Assembly: GCF_004762035.2 (NCBI RefSeq)
Contig: NZ_SIJK02000008.1
Location: forward strand, 1-64,000
DNA from: Candidatus Chloroploca mongolica
Lineage (GTDB): Bacteria > Chloroflexota > Chloroflexia > Chloroflexales > Chloroflexaceae
Direction of reading: 5' to 3'
DNA: 64,000 nucleotides
Below, one piece after another: positions 9,456-17,197 of this stretch; the first letter of the stretch is position 1; each line of letters starts with the position of its first letter. The notes beneath the pieces are model-generated. The model ran no database searches. It was not told the origin of the DNA and was given only the letters and a program-made list of their open reading frames with translations. A program made the translations under genes and the position numbers.

Positions 9456-10529
9456 TTGATGATTGATAAGAGCAACACCAATGAGGAAGGGTCTGATTTT
9501 ACATCAGATGCGCTGCCCGACGAAGCAGAAGTCGAGCAGAAGGGCTTTGTCCTTTGGGATCGGCTACGCAGTCCACGCACCCTGATTTCATTTGGCCTCG
9601 CGATTGCTATCGTGGTCTTTGTCTTTTCGGGGCTGAATATTGACATTCGCCAGACCTGGCAATATATCCGACAGGTCAATCCATGGATGCTCGTGCTCGG
9701 CTTTCTCATCTTTTATCTGACCTTCCCCATGCGGGCCTTGCGCTGGCGGCTCTTACTGGGCAATGCGGGGGTTCCTGTGCACGAAGGACGGCATGACTGG
9801 GCCTCACTCCCTGCGTTGATGGAATATATCTATCTCTCGTGGTTTGCCAACTGCATCGTACCTGCTAAGCTTGGTGATGCGTATCGGGGGTATCTACTCA
9901 AGCATAACGGGCGCGTCTCGTTCTCGTCGGCCTTTGGCACCATCTTTGCCGAGCGCTTGCTCGATATGCTGGGCCTGTTCTTGCTCCTCCTTATTTCGGC
10001 CTGGTTTACCTTTGGCGTCCACATGCCCGAAGGCACGCAACTCATCTTTGGCTTCGGGGCCATCCTGGTGGTCGCCATTCTGACTGGGCTCGCCGGGATG
10101 CGTTGGCTCGGGCCAGTGGTGCGCAAGATCATCCCGCAGCGCATGCACCAGTTTTATGACCGTTTCGAGCACGCTGCACTCAGTTCGTTCAAGCCAACCG
10201 TCTTGCCACGCCTGATCCTCTTTACCGGAATGATCTGGATGCTCGAAGGGTTCCGACTCTTTTTTGTGATCGAAGCCTTTGGCCCAGCCGTCTCGGGGCT
10301 CTCGCTCTCGGCGATCATCTTTGTGGCGCTCGCTTCATCGCTCTTGACGGCCCTGCCGATTACGCCTGCCGGGCTTGGAGTTGTGGAGGGGGCGATCACG
10401 GTCGTGCTGCTCTTCTTTGGCATTGAACAGAGCCTGGGGATCGCGATTACGCTGCTCGACCGCCTGATCAACTTCTGGAGCATTGTCGTCGGGGGATTCT
10501 TCGTCTATCTGTTCAGCAAACGGCGCTAG
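9456..10529 (+). CDS. Flippase-like integral membrane protein (LPG synthase TM region / UPF0104)
   Basis: A 357-residue protein with about eight membrane segments after an acidic, polar N-terminus (about 45 residues). Motifs such as LRWRLLL, NCIVPAKLGDAYRGYLL, AERLLDMLGL and PITPAGLGVVEG are those of the lysylphosphatidylglycerol synthase transmembrane family without the catalytic domain. Members are often found with glycan or glycolipid genes and are thought to flip lipid-linked substrates. It follows the ligase gene by 62 bases and ends at a strong bidirectional terminator, so it is probably the last gene of the polysaccharide operon. The substrate is unknown. Confidence 0.85.
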   Translation: MMIDKSNTNEEGSDFTSDALPDEAEVEQKGFVLWDRLRSPRTLISFGLAIAIVVFVFSGLNIDIRQTWQYIRQVNPWMLVLGFLIFYLTFPMRALRWRLLLGNAGVPVHEGRHDWASLPALMEYIYLSWFANCIVPAKLGDAYRGYLLKHNGRVSFSSAFGTIFAERLLDMLGLFLLLLISAWFTFGVHMPEGTQLIFGFGAILVVAILTGLAGMRWLGPVVRKIIPQRMHQFYDRFEHAALSSFKPTVLPRLILFTGMIWMLEGFRLFFVIEAFGPAVSGLSLSAIIFVALASSLLTALPITPAGLGVVEGAITVVLLFFGIEQSLGIAITLLDRLINFWSIVVGGFFVYLFSKRR

Positions 10530-10534
10530 TAGGA

Positions 10535-10596
10535 CCAAAGCATCCGCCCCCACAACCTCGCGCCATAGCACGAGGTTGTGGGGGCGGATGCTTTGG
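10535..10596. terminator. Bidirectional terminator between convergent genes
   Basis: Arms of 26 bases (CCAAAGCATCCGCCCCCACA... and its complement) enclose about ten unpaired bases. It lies between the flippase-like gene and fumarase, which converge. It lacks the GCCAGC core of the family A palindromes. Confidence 0.8.
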
Positions 10597-10622
10597 CCCC
10601 CGCCGGGGGCCTGGCCCCGGCA

Positions 10623-12038
10623 TTACCCAGCGGCAGCAATGCCCTGGATACCACCTTCGGTCAGTTTACGCGCATCAATCAGCTTGTCAACCTCGTCGCC
10701 CGAGAGCAAACCCTTCTCGACGACAACTTCTTTGATCGTCCTGCCCGAAGCCATCGCCTCCTTGGCGACCGCCGCACCGTTGTTGTAGCCAATCACCGGA
10801 TTGAGCGCCGTCACCAGGATGGCATTCTTGGCCAGCCAGCCTTCGGCCTTTTCGCGGTTGGCGGTAATGCCGACTACACACTTGGTCGTAAAGGCATTGA
10901 TCGCACCAATCAAGACATGCATCATCTCAAAGAGATTATGGGCAATGATCGGCATCATCACGTTGAGTTCGAGTTGCCCGGCCTGCGCAGCGAGATTGAC
11001 CGTCAGGTCACAGCCCTGCACGTGGAAAGAGGCCATATTGAGCATCTCGGCCAGCACGGGATTGACCTTGCCAGGCATGATGCTTGAGCCAGGCTGCACC
11101 GCAGGCAGGCGAATCTCGTCAAAGCCCGTCGCCGGACCCGAGCTAAGCATGCGGAAATCGTTGGCGATGCGCACGAGCGTCCCACAGAGCGTCCGCATAC
11201 TGGCCGAGAAATCTGCCGGATCAGCCATGCTCTGCATCGCCTCAAAGAGATTGCCCGAGGAACGCAGGCCATGTCCGGTCAACTCACTCAACTTGTCAAC
11301 CATGCGCTGATGGTACTCGTCATGGGCATTCAGCCCGGTACCGGTTGCCGTCCCGCCAATGCCCAGACGACGCATCCGCTCAGCAGCGGTCACAATCCGC
11401 TCCATATCATTGCGGACAGCCAGCGCATAGGCGCCAAACTCTTGCCCAAGGCGCACCGGCACGGCATCCTGCAGGTGGGTACGACCCGACTTGACCACAT
11501 CGTCGAACTCGGCAGCCTTGGCTTCGAGCGCATCAGCCAGATCATCAATGGCGGCGAGCAACTCGGGCAAGCGCCAGAGGCACCCGAGGCGGATCGCGCT
11601 CGGGATCGTATCGTTGGTTGACTGCGCCATATTGACGTGGTCATTCGGATTGACCGGCTTCTTGGGGTCATCGAGCGCAAACCCGAGGATCTGATTGGCC
11701 CGATTGGCAATCACCTCGTTGACATTCATATTGTGGGACGTACCGGCCCCGGCCTGGAAAGGATCAACGACAAACTGATTCTGCCATGTACCGGCAAGCA
11801 CCTCATCGGCAGCCTGGATAATCGCCCCGGCCAATTCCGGCTCGAGCAAGCCGAGATCACGGTTGACTTCAGCCGCCGCCCGCTTGATCATGGCCTGCGA
11901 CCAGACAAACGCTGGATAGGGGCGCTGACCACTTACCGGAAAATTGAGCACGGCGCGTTGCGTCTGCGCCCCATAGAGCGCATCAGCCGGAACTTGCATC
12001 TCACCGAGCGAATCCTTCTCAATGCGGAAACCATTCAT
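10623..12038 (-). CDS. fumC: Class II fumarate hydratase (fumarase/aspartase superfamily)
   Basis: Interconverts fumarate and malate in the TCA cycle (and in the 3-hydroxypropionate bicycle, if this lineage has it). 471 residues, the normal homotetramer length. The superfamily signature GSSIMPGKVNP is intact, and the substrate-site motifs STNDTIPSA and SGRTHLQDA are present. ATG 12038 is chosen: AAAGGAG lies just upstream, and the conserved N-terminus (LGEMQVPADALYGAQTQR) begins there, although the frame is open to 12146. Aspartate ammonia-lyase is the main alternative, because the segment QAGAGTSHNMNVNEV mixes features of both families; fumarase is preferred. Confidence 0.87.
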   Translation of the reverse strand: MNGFRIEKDSLGEMQVPADALYGAQTQRAVLNFPVSGQRPYPAFVWSQAMIKRAAAEVNRDLGLLEPELAGAIIQAADEVLAGTWQNQFVVDPFQAGAGTSHNMNVNEVIANRANQILGFALDDPKKPVNPNDHVNMAQSTNDTIPSAIRLGCLWRLPELLAAIDDLADALEAKAAEFDDVVKSGRTHLQDAVPVRLGQEFGAYALAVRNDMERIVTAAERMRRLGIGGTATGTGLNAHDEYHQRMVDKLSELTGHGLRSSGNLFEAMQSMADPADFSASMRTLCGTLVRIANDFRMLSSGPATGFDEIRLPAVQPGSSIMPGKVNPVLAEMLNMASFHVQGCDLTVNLAAQAGQLELNVMMPIIAHNLFEMMHVLIGAINAFTTKCVVGITANREKAEGWLAKNAILVTALNPVIGYNNGAAVAKEAMASGRTIKEVVVEKGLLSGDEVDKLIDARKLTEGGIQGIAAAG

Positions 12039-12094
12039 ACTGTCGGGCTCCTTTGTCCATTTCATTACGCCACAAAGCGCATCGCCACGGCTAG

Positions 12095-12100
12095 ATTGTA
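12095..12100 (-). promoter_or_regulatory. Extended -10 element of fumC
   Basis: On the minus strand TGCTACAAT gives a TGn-extended -10 (TACAAT) about 57 bases upstream of the fumC start. The same TGCTACAAT string precedes nadE (29957-29962). No good -35 is visible, as is usual for extended -10 promoters. Confidence 0.5.
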
Positions 12101-12158
12101 GCACACGTCTACGCCCCTGTGCGAAGCCTCCTTCAAGACTCATCAATAATCAGTTGGC

Positions 12159-12189
12159 TTCCCGCTCAGCCGACTGAAGTCGGCACTCC
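12159..12189. repeat. Family B palindromic repeat (half copy)
   Basis: This 31-base segment is identical to 62518-62548, and its right part AGCCGACTGAAGTCGGC is itself a small hairpin. The left arm seen in other copies is missing or decayed here. Confidence 0.7.
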
Positions 12190-12240
12190 ACGTCGAGAGG
12201 AAAGCTGATCCGACCCTTTTGAAACCATGTCATAGACGCA

Positions 12241-12288
12241 TAAGTGGGTCTCAACGGCCAGCGCATGCTGGCCGTTGAGACCCACTTA
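12241..12288. repeat. Family A palindrome, GCCAGC-GCAT-GCTGGC
   Basis: Perfect 22-bp arms around GCAT. It stands 20 bases beyond the stop of the minus-strand protease gene and may end its transcript. No T-run follows. Confidence 0.85.
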
Positions 12289-12308
12289 GATGAAATAAAC
12301 AGTAAAAT

Positions 12309-13952
12309 TTACAATTCGCCAACCACGATAAACGTATCAAGGATACGATCAAGTGCTTCGAGATCCGCTTCCGTCACCACCTGTACCTGCACCAGGCCGA
12401 GGAATGAGCCATCTTCTGGTTCAAAGCCGACCACGATCAAGACCGTATCGGTGCCACCACAGTTTGTCCAGGTGTCGAAGAAGCCGGTGTAGAGGCCATC
12501 GCTATAGTCGTCACGGCCTTCGTAGGTACAACTCTGACTGAAGGCGTTCTGATCAAGCAGATCGGTGACATTCATCTCTTGCGCGAGTTGCTGCGAGGCT
12601 CCAATAAAGACGCCAGGGCTATCCCAGGTATTGATGAACGCATCAATATTAGGGGCAGCCGTCATGCCAACGCTGCGCTCCAGTTCACGGCCAGCAAAGT
12701 TCCAGGTGCCCGACGAAACATCGCTCCACGAGGTAGGCACTTCAACGATCAAAAGCTCGTTGGCATCGGTAATCTGCTCGTAGCCATCATAAGTGGCCGA
12801 GCCACCATCCTGAACACCAGGAATATTCTCATCGCGCGCAAACGAGAAGGTCTCTTCGAGTTCGCGTCCGTTGATCTGGCCCTCAAGCACCTGCTGCGTA
12901 TCACTACGAAAAACTTCGATCGCCAGGGTATCGCTCGGGTTACGGCTGCGCAGAATATCGCAGTAGTCGGTCATCGTACCGTCCGTCGCCAGCACGAGCC
13001 GTTCGAGCTTGGTGATGATATCACCTGGTTTGACCCCGGCATTATCGGCGGGCGAGCCCGACTTGACCGACCAGACCCAGATGCCCGAGTCGAAGCCATT
13101 GCTAAAGGCTTCACCGTTAATCCCAATCGACGTGACATCCTCACCATTGCGCATCTTCTCAATCAGCGGCAGGGCCTCATCACGCGAAATCGCAAAGTAC
13201 TGGTTTGTATCCGAGCGACCGGCATAATTGACGCCAATCGCCAGACCACTTTCGCTCAGCAACGGCCCACCCGAATTGCCTTGATTGATCGTCGCATCGT
13301 GTTCGAGCACATTATCAACCGAAGCCCAACTTGTTTCACCGTCGGTACGTGCCTTCGAGATAATGCCACGGGTCAGCGTAAACTCGGGATCGCCAAGCGG
13401 ATAGCCAGCCGCAAACACATCGAGACCAACTTGCAGATCGCCGTCGTACCAATCGAGGTAAGGAAAGCCCTCACCTTCAATATCGATCACGGCCAGATCG
13501 GAACATTCCGACACCCCAAGGACACGCGCGTTGCGTGGACGACTCTCACCATTGACAAAGACCTTGAGCAACGCCGCCCCAGTAACCACGTGGTTATTCG
13601 TGACCGCAATGCCACTCTCATCAATGATAAAACCAGAACCACGCCCGGCTAGATTGAAGAGCATACCTTCATCTGGCGAAACAAACGTTCCCTGAGCTTC
13701 AATCTGAATGACCGCTTGCTGCGCATCAGTCAGCGAACCAAGGCCACGAGCAGGCTCAGGGGTTGGCTCAACTGTTGGGGGTTCGCTTGTTGGGGGTTCG
13801 CTTGTTGGGGCCTCGGTGGGCACAGCGGTTGGCCCGGTAGCACCAGGGATCGCAGCCCCACATCCACTCAGCGCCACCATTGCGATCACGAGCATCAGCC
13901 AGCCGAACTTCCCTACCTGTCTACTCAAAAACCATCTGCTCGACTTCATCAC
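12309..13952 (-). CDS. Lipoprotein trypsin-like serine protease with PDZ domain (HtrA/DegP type)
   Basis: A 547-residue exported protease anchored by lipid. The signal peptide ends in the lipobox VALSGC (Cys31). A Pro/Thr/Glu-rich linker (about 40-70) contains a near-exact repeat of TSEPP. The S1C catalytic triad is visible as His121 (TNNHVV), Asp152 (SDLAVID) and Ser227 (GNSGGP). A PDZ domain follows (about 285-370; SPADNAGVKPGDIITKLE). A C-terminal domain of about 170 residues has no family I recognise, with two cysteines that could pair. The role would be envelope protein quality control or regulated proteolysis. The start may be Met1 or Met2. The extra C-terminal domain is unusual for DegP-like enzymes. 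Confidence 0.92.
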   Translation of the reverse strand: MMKSSRWFLSRQVGKFGWLMLVIAMVALSGCGAAIPGATGPTAVPTEAPTSEPPTSEPPTVEPTPEPARGLGSLTDAQQAVIQIEAQGTFVSPDEGMLFNLAGRGSGFIIDESGIAVTNNHVVTGAALLKVFVNGESRPRNARVLGVSECSDLAVIDIEGEGFPYLDWYDGDLQVGLDVFAAGYPLGDPEFTLTRGIISKARTDGETSWASVDNVLEHDATINQGNSGGPLLSESGLAIGVNYAGRSDTNQYFAISRDEALPLIEKMRNGEDVTSIGINGEAFSNGFDSGIWVWSVKSGSPADNAGVKPGDIITKLERLVLATDGTMTDYCDILRSRNPSDTLAIEVFRSDTQQVLEGQINGRELEETFSFARDENIPGVQDGGSATYDGYEQITDANELLIVEVPTSWSDVSSGTWNFAGRELERSVGMTAAPNIDAFINTWDSPGVFIGASQQLAQEMNVTDLLDQNAFSQSCTYEGRDDYSDGLYTGFFDTWTNCGGTDTVLIVVGFEPEDGSFLGLVQVQVVTEADLEALDRILDTFIVVGEL

Positions 13953-14253
13953 AACCTCCTATCAGGGCCTTGCAGAAATGAAAGCGGCCTACAACATCTC
14001 AAACTCTGGCTGTCTTCTGGTCGACCGGGTAACATGTGAACGGTTGAGGAGAGGGTGAGGGGAGCACCGGGCAGATCCCATCAACGCCAGACCTTTGTGC
14101 CTACAGGAAGCAGGACGACCTGGACATCTTCAGCCTAAGTATACAACGCTTTTAGCGACTTGTATTGCATACAACGGGGCCTGCGGCCCCAAGAATCTTG
14201 CTTGCATTGACCACCAACCTAGCATAGCTGGCTTGGTGGTCAACATCTTCGCG
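13953..14253. other. Intergenic region with repeat
   Basis: No gene is supported. It holds the protease ribosome site (AGGAGGTTGTG on the minus strand), a small dyad TTGTAT-TGC-ATACAA (14160-14174), the family A module GGGGCCTGCGGCCCC (14176-14190) and the hairpin at 14207-14243. Confidence 0.6.
14207..14243. repeat. Family A palindrome (imperfect)
   Basis: 17-base arms around ATA with two mismatches; one core arm is CTAGC and the other GCTGGC. It follows the GGCCTGCGGCCCC module and sits 10 bases beyond the thiamine pyrophosphokinase stop, where it may terminate that transcript. Confidence 0.75.
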
Positions 14254-14892
14254 CTAGCGGGTAAAACGATGCACAATCACCAACAAACCCTCGCGCACAC
14301 TCACGTGCGCAGGTGTTGTGATAATGGTATTGCTGATGCCACGGGAGTGTTCGAAGTAGAGGTCAGCTTCATACAGGCTATACTCAAGCCCCCGGGTCGT
14401 AATGCCACGGGCAGGCCCCCCCAGCGGCAAGAGCGAAACAACGTCGCCGATAGCACCATTGATCACCACCGACTGATGCGCCAGATACACCTCTTGCTCG
14501 GCATCAAGCAGACGCACCCGGCACGAGGCGAGCTCGGGCAGGGCGAGCAGCGCCACATTCGCCAGGCTCTGATCGAACCGCCCGCCCAGCGCCCCCAGAA
14601 TATCAATGCGGGTTGCATTCGCAGCAACGGCCTGGAGCAAGGCAAGTTCCAGATCAGTCTCGTCTTTGGCGGGTGGATACTGGTGGATCACAACCCCGGC
14701 CTGACGAAACGCATGTAACGCCTGTGGCTTGAGCGAGTCGAGGTCGCCCACCAACAGATCAGGGGTCAAACCAGCGCGATACAAGCTATTGCCACCACCA
14801 TCTGCAGCAATCAAAAGATCAGCATGACTCAACAGGCCATAAAATGGCTCGATCATAAAGGCAGGGGCATTGGCAACAATGACAGCATACAT
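14254..14892 (-). CDS. Thiamine pyrophosphokinase
   Basis: Transfers pyrophosphate from ATP to thiamine to make thiamine diphosphate. The 212-residue product has the family's ATP/Mg motifs: AADGGGNSLYRAGLTPDLLVGDLDS (in two parts near 33-57), PPAKDETDLELAL and GALGGRFDQSLAN. The C-terminal half matches the vitamin-binding region (SLLPLGGPARGITTRGLEY). ATG 14892 is preferred over ATG 14901 because a TACAAT element at 14905-14900 (minus strand) would place the transcript start at about 14893, making the mRNA leaderless. The frame is open far upstream but overlaps the divergent nrtR gene, so longer starts are rejected. Confidence 0.9.
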   Translation of the reverse strand: MYAVIVANAPAFMIEPFYGLLSHADLLIAADGGGNSLYRAGLTPDLLVGDLDSLKPQALHAFRQAGVVIHQYPPAKDETDLELALLQAVAANATRIDILGALGGRFDQSLANVALLALPELASCRVRLLDAEQEVYLAHQSVVINGAIGDVVSLLPLGGPARGITTRGLEYSLYEADLYFEHSRGISNTIITTPAHVSVREGLLVIVHRFTR

Positions 14893-14899
14893 GCGCACC

Positions 14900-14905
14900 A
14901 TTGTA
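14900..14905 (-). promoter_or_regulatory. -10 element of the thiamine pyrophosphokinase gene
   Basis: Minus-strand TGTTACAAT (extended -10), with GGGACA 17 bases upstream (14928-14923). The start point would fall at or next to ATG 14892, which implies leaderless translation. Confidence 0.4.
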
Positions 14906-14931
14906 ACACGCAGCACACACTCTGTCCCGGC

Positions 14932-14960
14932 TTGACACTCATCGCAGAGTGCCCTATCAT
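14932..14960 (+). promoter_or_regulatory. Promoter of the NrtR-like gene
   Basis: TTGACA (14932-14937), 17 bases, then TATCAT (14955-14960). The expected start is near 14967, inside the operator described next. Confidence 0.75.
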
Positions 14961-14979
14961 AGTGTAGAAGTAACACTAT
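14959..14979. promoter_or_regulatory. Putative NrtR autoregulatory operator
   Basis: ATAGTGT-N7-ACACTAT is a perfect 7+7+7 palindrome that overlaps the last two bases of the -10 and covers the transcription start. NrtR proteins bind 21-bp palindromes and often repress their own genes. A repressor bound here would block transcription of nrtR and the MATE gene. Confidence 0.65.
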
Positions 14980-14994
14980 CATGAGGAGCACATT

Positions 14995-15714
14995 ATGGAG
15001 GAGTCTGCTGCCACATATGACCCGACCCACTACCAGCGCCCCTCGGTGACCGTTGATGTGGTGATCTTTACCCTGATCAACCAGGAACTGCACGTCTTGC
15101 TTGTCCAGCGGCGTCACTGGCCGTTTGAAGGCTACTGGGCCATCCCTGGTGGGTTTATCAATATGGACGAGTCACTCGTTGAGTCGGCGCGCCGTGAACT
15201 GGCCGAAGAGACCGGGGTACGCGATGTCTATCTCGAGCAACTCTATACCTTTGGCGAAGTAGGCCGCGATCCGCGCTCGCGGGTGATCAGTGTCGCCTAT
15301 ATTGCCTTGATCAGCGCCGATGCCCAGAAGATCCGTGCGAGTGACGAGAGCACCGACGTGCGCTGGTTCCCGGTCAGCGCGTTACCCGAACGGCTTGCGT
15401 TTGACCACGACCAGATCCTGGCCTATGCCATCTCGCGCCTGCGTTCAAAGCTGGAGTATACAACGCTGGCGTTTCAATTGTTGCCCGAGCTCTTTTCGAT
15501 CCTTGAACTGAAACATATCTATGAACAGATTCTCGGCGAAGAGCTTGATAAAGGCAATTTTTACCGCAAAATCAAAGAGTCGGGCCTCCTCGAAGAGACC
15601 CAGTTGACCCGCGAAGGGCGCGGACGCCCAACCCGACTCTGGCGCTTCCGCCGTGATCGGGCCGGCGAAAAGCAGTTTGTCTTCCGCTGGCGCGAAGATC
15701 GCCTGAGTAGATAA
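14995..15714 (+). CDS. nrtR: NrtR-type transcriptional regulator (Nudix + winged helix)
   Basis: A 239-residue protein with an N-terminal Nudix domain (about 18-150) and a C-terminal winged-helix DNA-binding domain (about 160-230), ending in basic sequence. This architecture is that of NrtR, which regulates NAD metabolism or pentose use in response to ADP-ribose-type ligands. The Nudix box G-x5-E-x7-REL-x-EE-x-G-V is complete (GGFINMDE... to RRELAEETGV), so ADP-ribose hydrolysis may be retained, unlike many NrtR proteins. ATG 14995 follows GAGGAG. The gene carries a palindrome on its own promoter and is followed by a MATE gene 19 bases on. nadE is also in this window (27864-29918) but shows no matching operator. 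Confidence 0.88.
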   Translation: MEESAATYDPTHYQRPSVTVDVVIFTLINQELHVLLVQRRHWPFEGYWAIPGGFINMDESLVESARRELAEETGVRDVYLEQLYTFGEVGRDPRSRVISVAYIALISADAQKIRASDESTDVRWFPVSALPERLAFDHDQILAYAISRLRSKLEYTTLAFQLLPELFSILELKHIYEQILGEELDKGNFYRKIKESGLLEETQLTREGRGRPTRLWRFRRDRAGEKQFVFRWREDRLSR

Positions 15715-15733
15715 GAGATGGTCAGATCGTTTT

Positions 15734-17131
15734 ATGCATGTAACAACCACCGCTCAAGGCGAAGTTCGCCTTCCTACCATCAAGCTCCGCAAACGGGTCT
15801 TGCTCCTGGCCCTGCCAGCCGTCGGTGAACAACTCCTCAACACCCTGGTCGGTCTGGTTGACATCTATCTTGTCGGTAACCTGAGCGCCGAAGCAACCGC
15901 ACAGCTTGGCTATGGCAGTGCAACCGCTCTGACCGCAGCCGGGCTAGGCAATCAATTCACCTGGCTTATGATGGTTCTGTTTATGGCGGTCGGCATCGGG
16001 GCGACGGCCCTGGTCTCACGCGCCATCGGGGCCAAAGACGAGGCCAGTCTGGTACGGATCATCCGCCAGACGATCTTTCTCGCTTCACTGGTGGGACTGG
16101 CAGCGACCCTACTGGGCTTTTTGGTTGCCGAGCCTTTCCTGCGGCTGGTCGGGGCGCCAGTCGAGGTACAGAGTCTCGGCGCGAGTTACATTCATATCAA
16201 TGCCGCCACCTTTTTGCCCGCGACGTTGCTCCTAGTTGGCACGGCCTGTTTGCGTGGGGCGGGCGATACACGCACCCCGTTACTCGTGATGCTGGGGGTC
16301 AATGCGTTGAACATCGGGGTCTCGTGGTTGCTGGTCAATGGGCAACTCGGTGCGCCTGCCCTCGGGGTCCATGGGGCCGCCGTTGGCACCGCACTGGCCC
16401 GCGGGCTAGGGGGTCTCATAATGCTAGGCCTGCTCTTCCGTGGGCATGCCGGTCTGCGCTTTGTCTTTGACCACCGGCCTGACCCTGAAACAATGCGGCG
16501 ACTGCTCAACGTCGGGCTCCCCACGGCAGGCGAGCAGTTTGTCTTTCAAGCAGCCCTATTGATCTTCGTTCGTTTTGTGACGGGCCTGGGCACTGCCGCC
16601 TATGCTGCGCATACGATCTCGATCACGATCGAGTCACTCTCGTTTCTTCCCGGCATGGGCTATGCAGCCGCGACCAGTGCCCTCGTTGGGCAATCACTCG
16701 GCGCACGCCAGCCACAGCAAGCGAAACGTTTTGCCTACGAAGCGCTGCTCCAGGGTGGCTTGATGATGAGTGCTGTCGGTGGGCTGATGATCCTCTTTCC
16801 GCAACAACTGCTGGCCTTCTTTACCAACGATCCGAACGTGATCGAAGCAGCGATCCCTGTGCTCCGTGCCGCTGGACTGGTGCAACCGGCGCTGGCAGTC
16901 AGCTTTATCCTGCTTGGGGCGTTGCGAGGCGCCGGCGATACCCGCTGGCCGCTCTACAGCCGCCTCGTAACGACCTGGCTCGTCCGTCTGCCCTTAACCT
17001 TCCTGCTGGTTGGCGGGTTGAACCTTGGGCTCGCCGGCATCTGGCTCGCGATGTGCAGTGATTTCACGTTGCAAGCAATCCTGGTGCTGTGGCGCTTCAA
17101 CGCAGGCACCTGGCAAAAGATCCAGGTCTAA
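15734..17131 (+). CDS. MATE family efflux transporter
   Basis: A 465-residue membrane protein with about twelve hydrophobic segments in two homologous halves (MatE repeats). The repeat motifs LVGTACLRGAGDTRTPLLVM (about residue 165) and LLGALRGAGDTRWPLYS (about residue 390) are nearly symmetrical, as expected for NorM/DinF-like Na+- or H+-coupled exporters. It lies 19 bases after the NrtR-like gene and is probably co-transcribed with it, suggesting export of a metabolite or drug linked to that regulator. Substrate unknown. Confidence 0.92.
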   Translation: MHVTTTAQGEVRLPTIKLRKRVLLLALPAVGEQLLNTLVGLVDIYLVGNLSAEATAQLGYGSATALTAAGLGNQFTWLMMVLFMAVGIGATALVSRAIGAKDEASLVRIIRQTIFLASLVGLAATLLGFLVAEPFLRLVGAPVEVQSLGASYIHINAATFLPATLLLVGTACLRGAGDTRTPLLVMLGVNALNIGVSWLLVNGQLGAPALGVHGAAVGTALARGLGGLIMLGLLFRGHAGLRFVFDHRPDPETMRRLLNVGLPTAGEQFVFQAALLIFVRFVTGLGTAAYAAHTISITIESLSFLPGMGYAAATSALVGQSLGARQPQQAKRFAYEALLQGGLMMSAVGGLMILFPQQLLAFFTNDPNVIEAAIPVLRAAGLVQPALAVSFILLGALRGAGDTRWPLYSRLVTTWLVRLPLTFLLVGGLNLGLAGIWLAMCSDFTLQAILVLWRFNAGTWQKIQV

Positions 17132-17156
17132 TAGCTATTTTCGCCAGCACAAGCCT

Positions 17157-17184
17157 TAACATTAGGGCACCAGCCCTAACGTTA
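17157..17184. terminator. Hairpin between MATE and ABC1 kinase genes
   Basis: TAACATTAGGGC-ACCA-GCCCTAACGTTA with one mismatch, within an outer TTCGCC/GGCGAA pair. The inner AGGGCxxxAGCCCT recurs elsewhere in the window as the right-hand module of family A repeats. Confidence 0.6.
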
Positions 17185-17197
17185 CGGCGAATAGATC

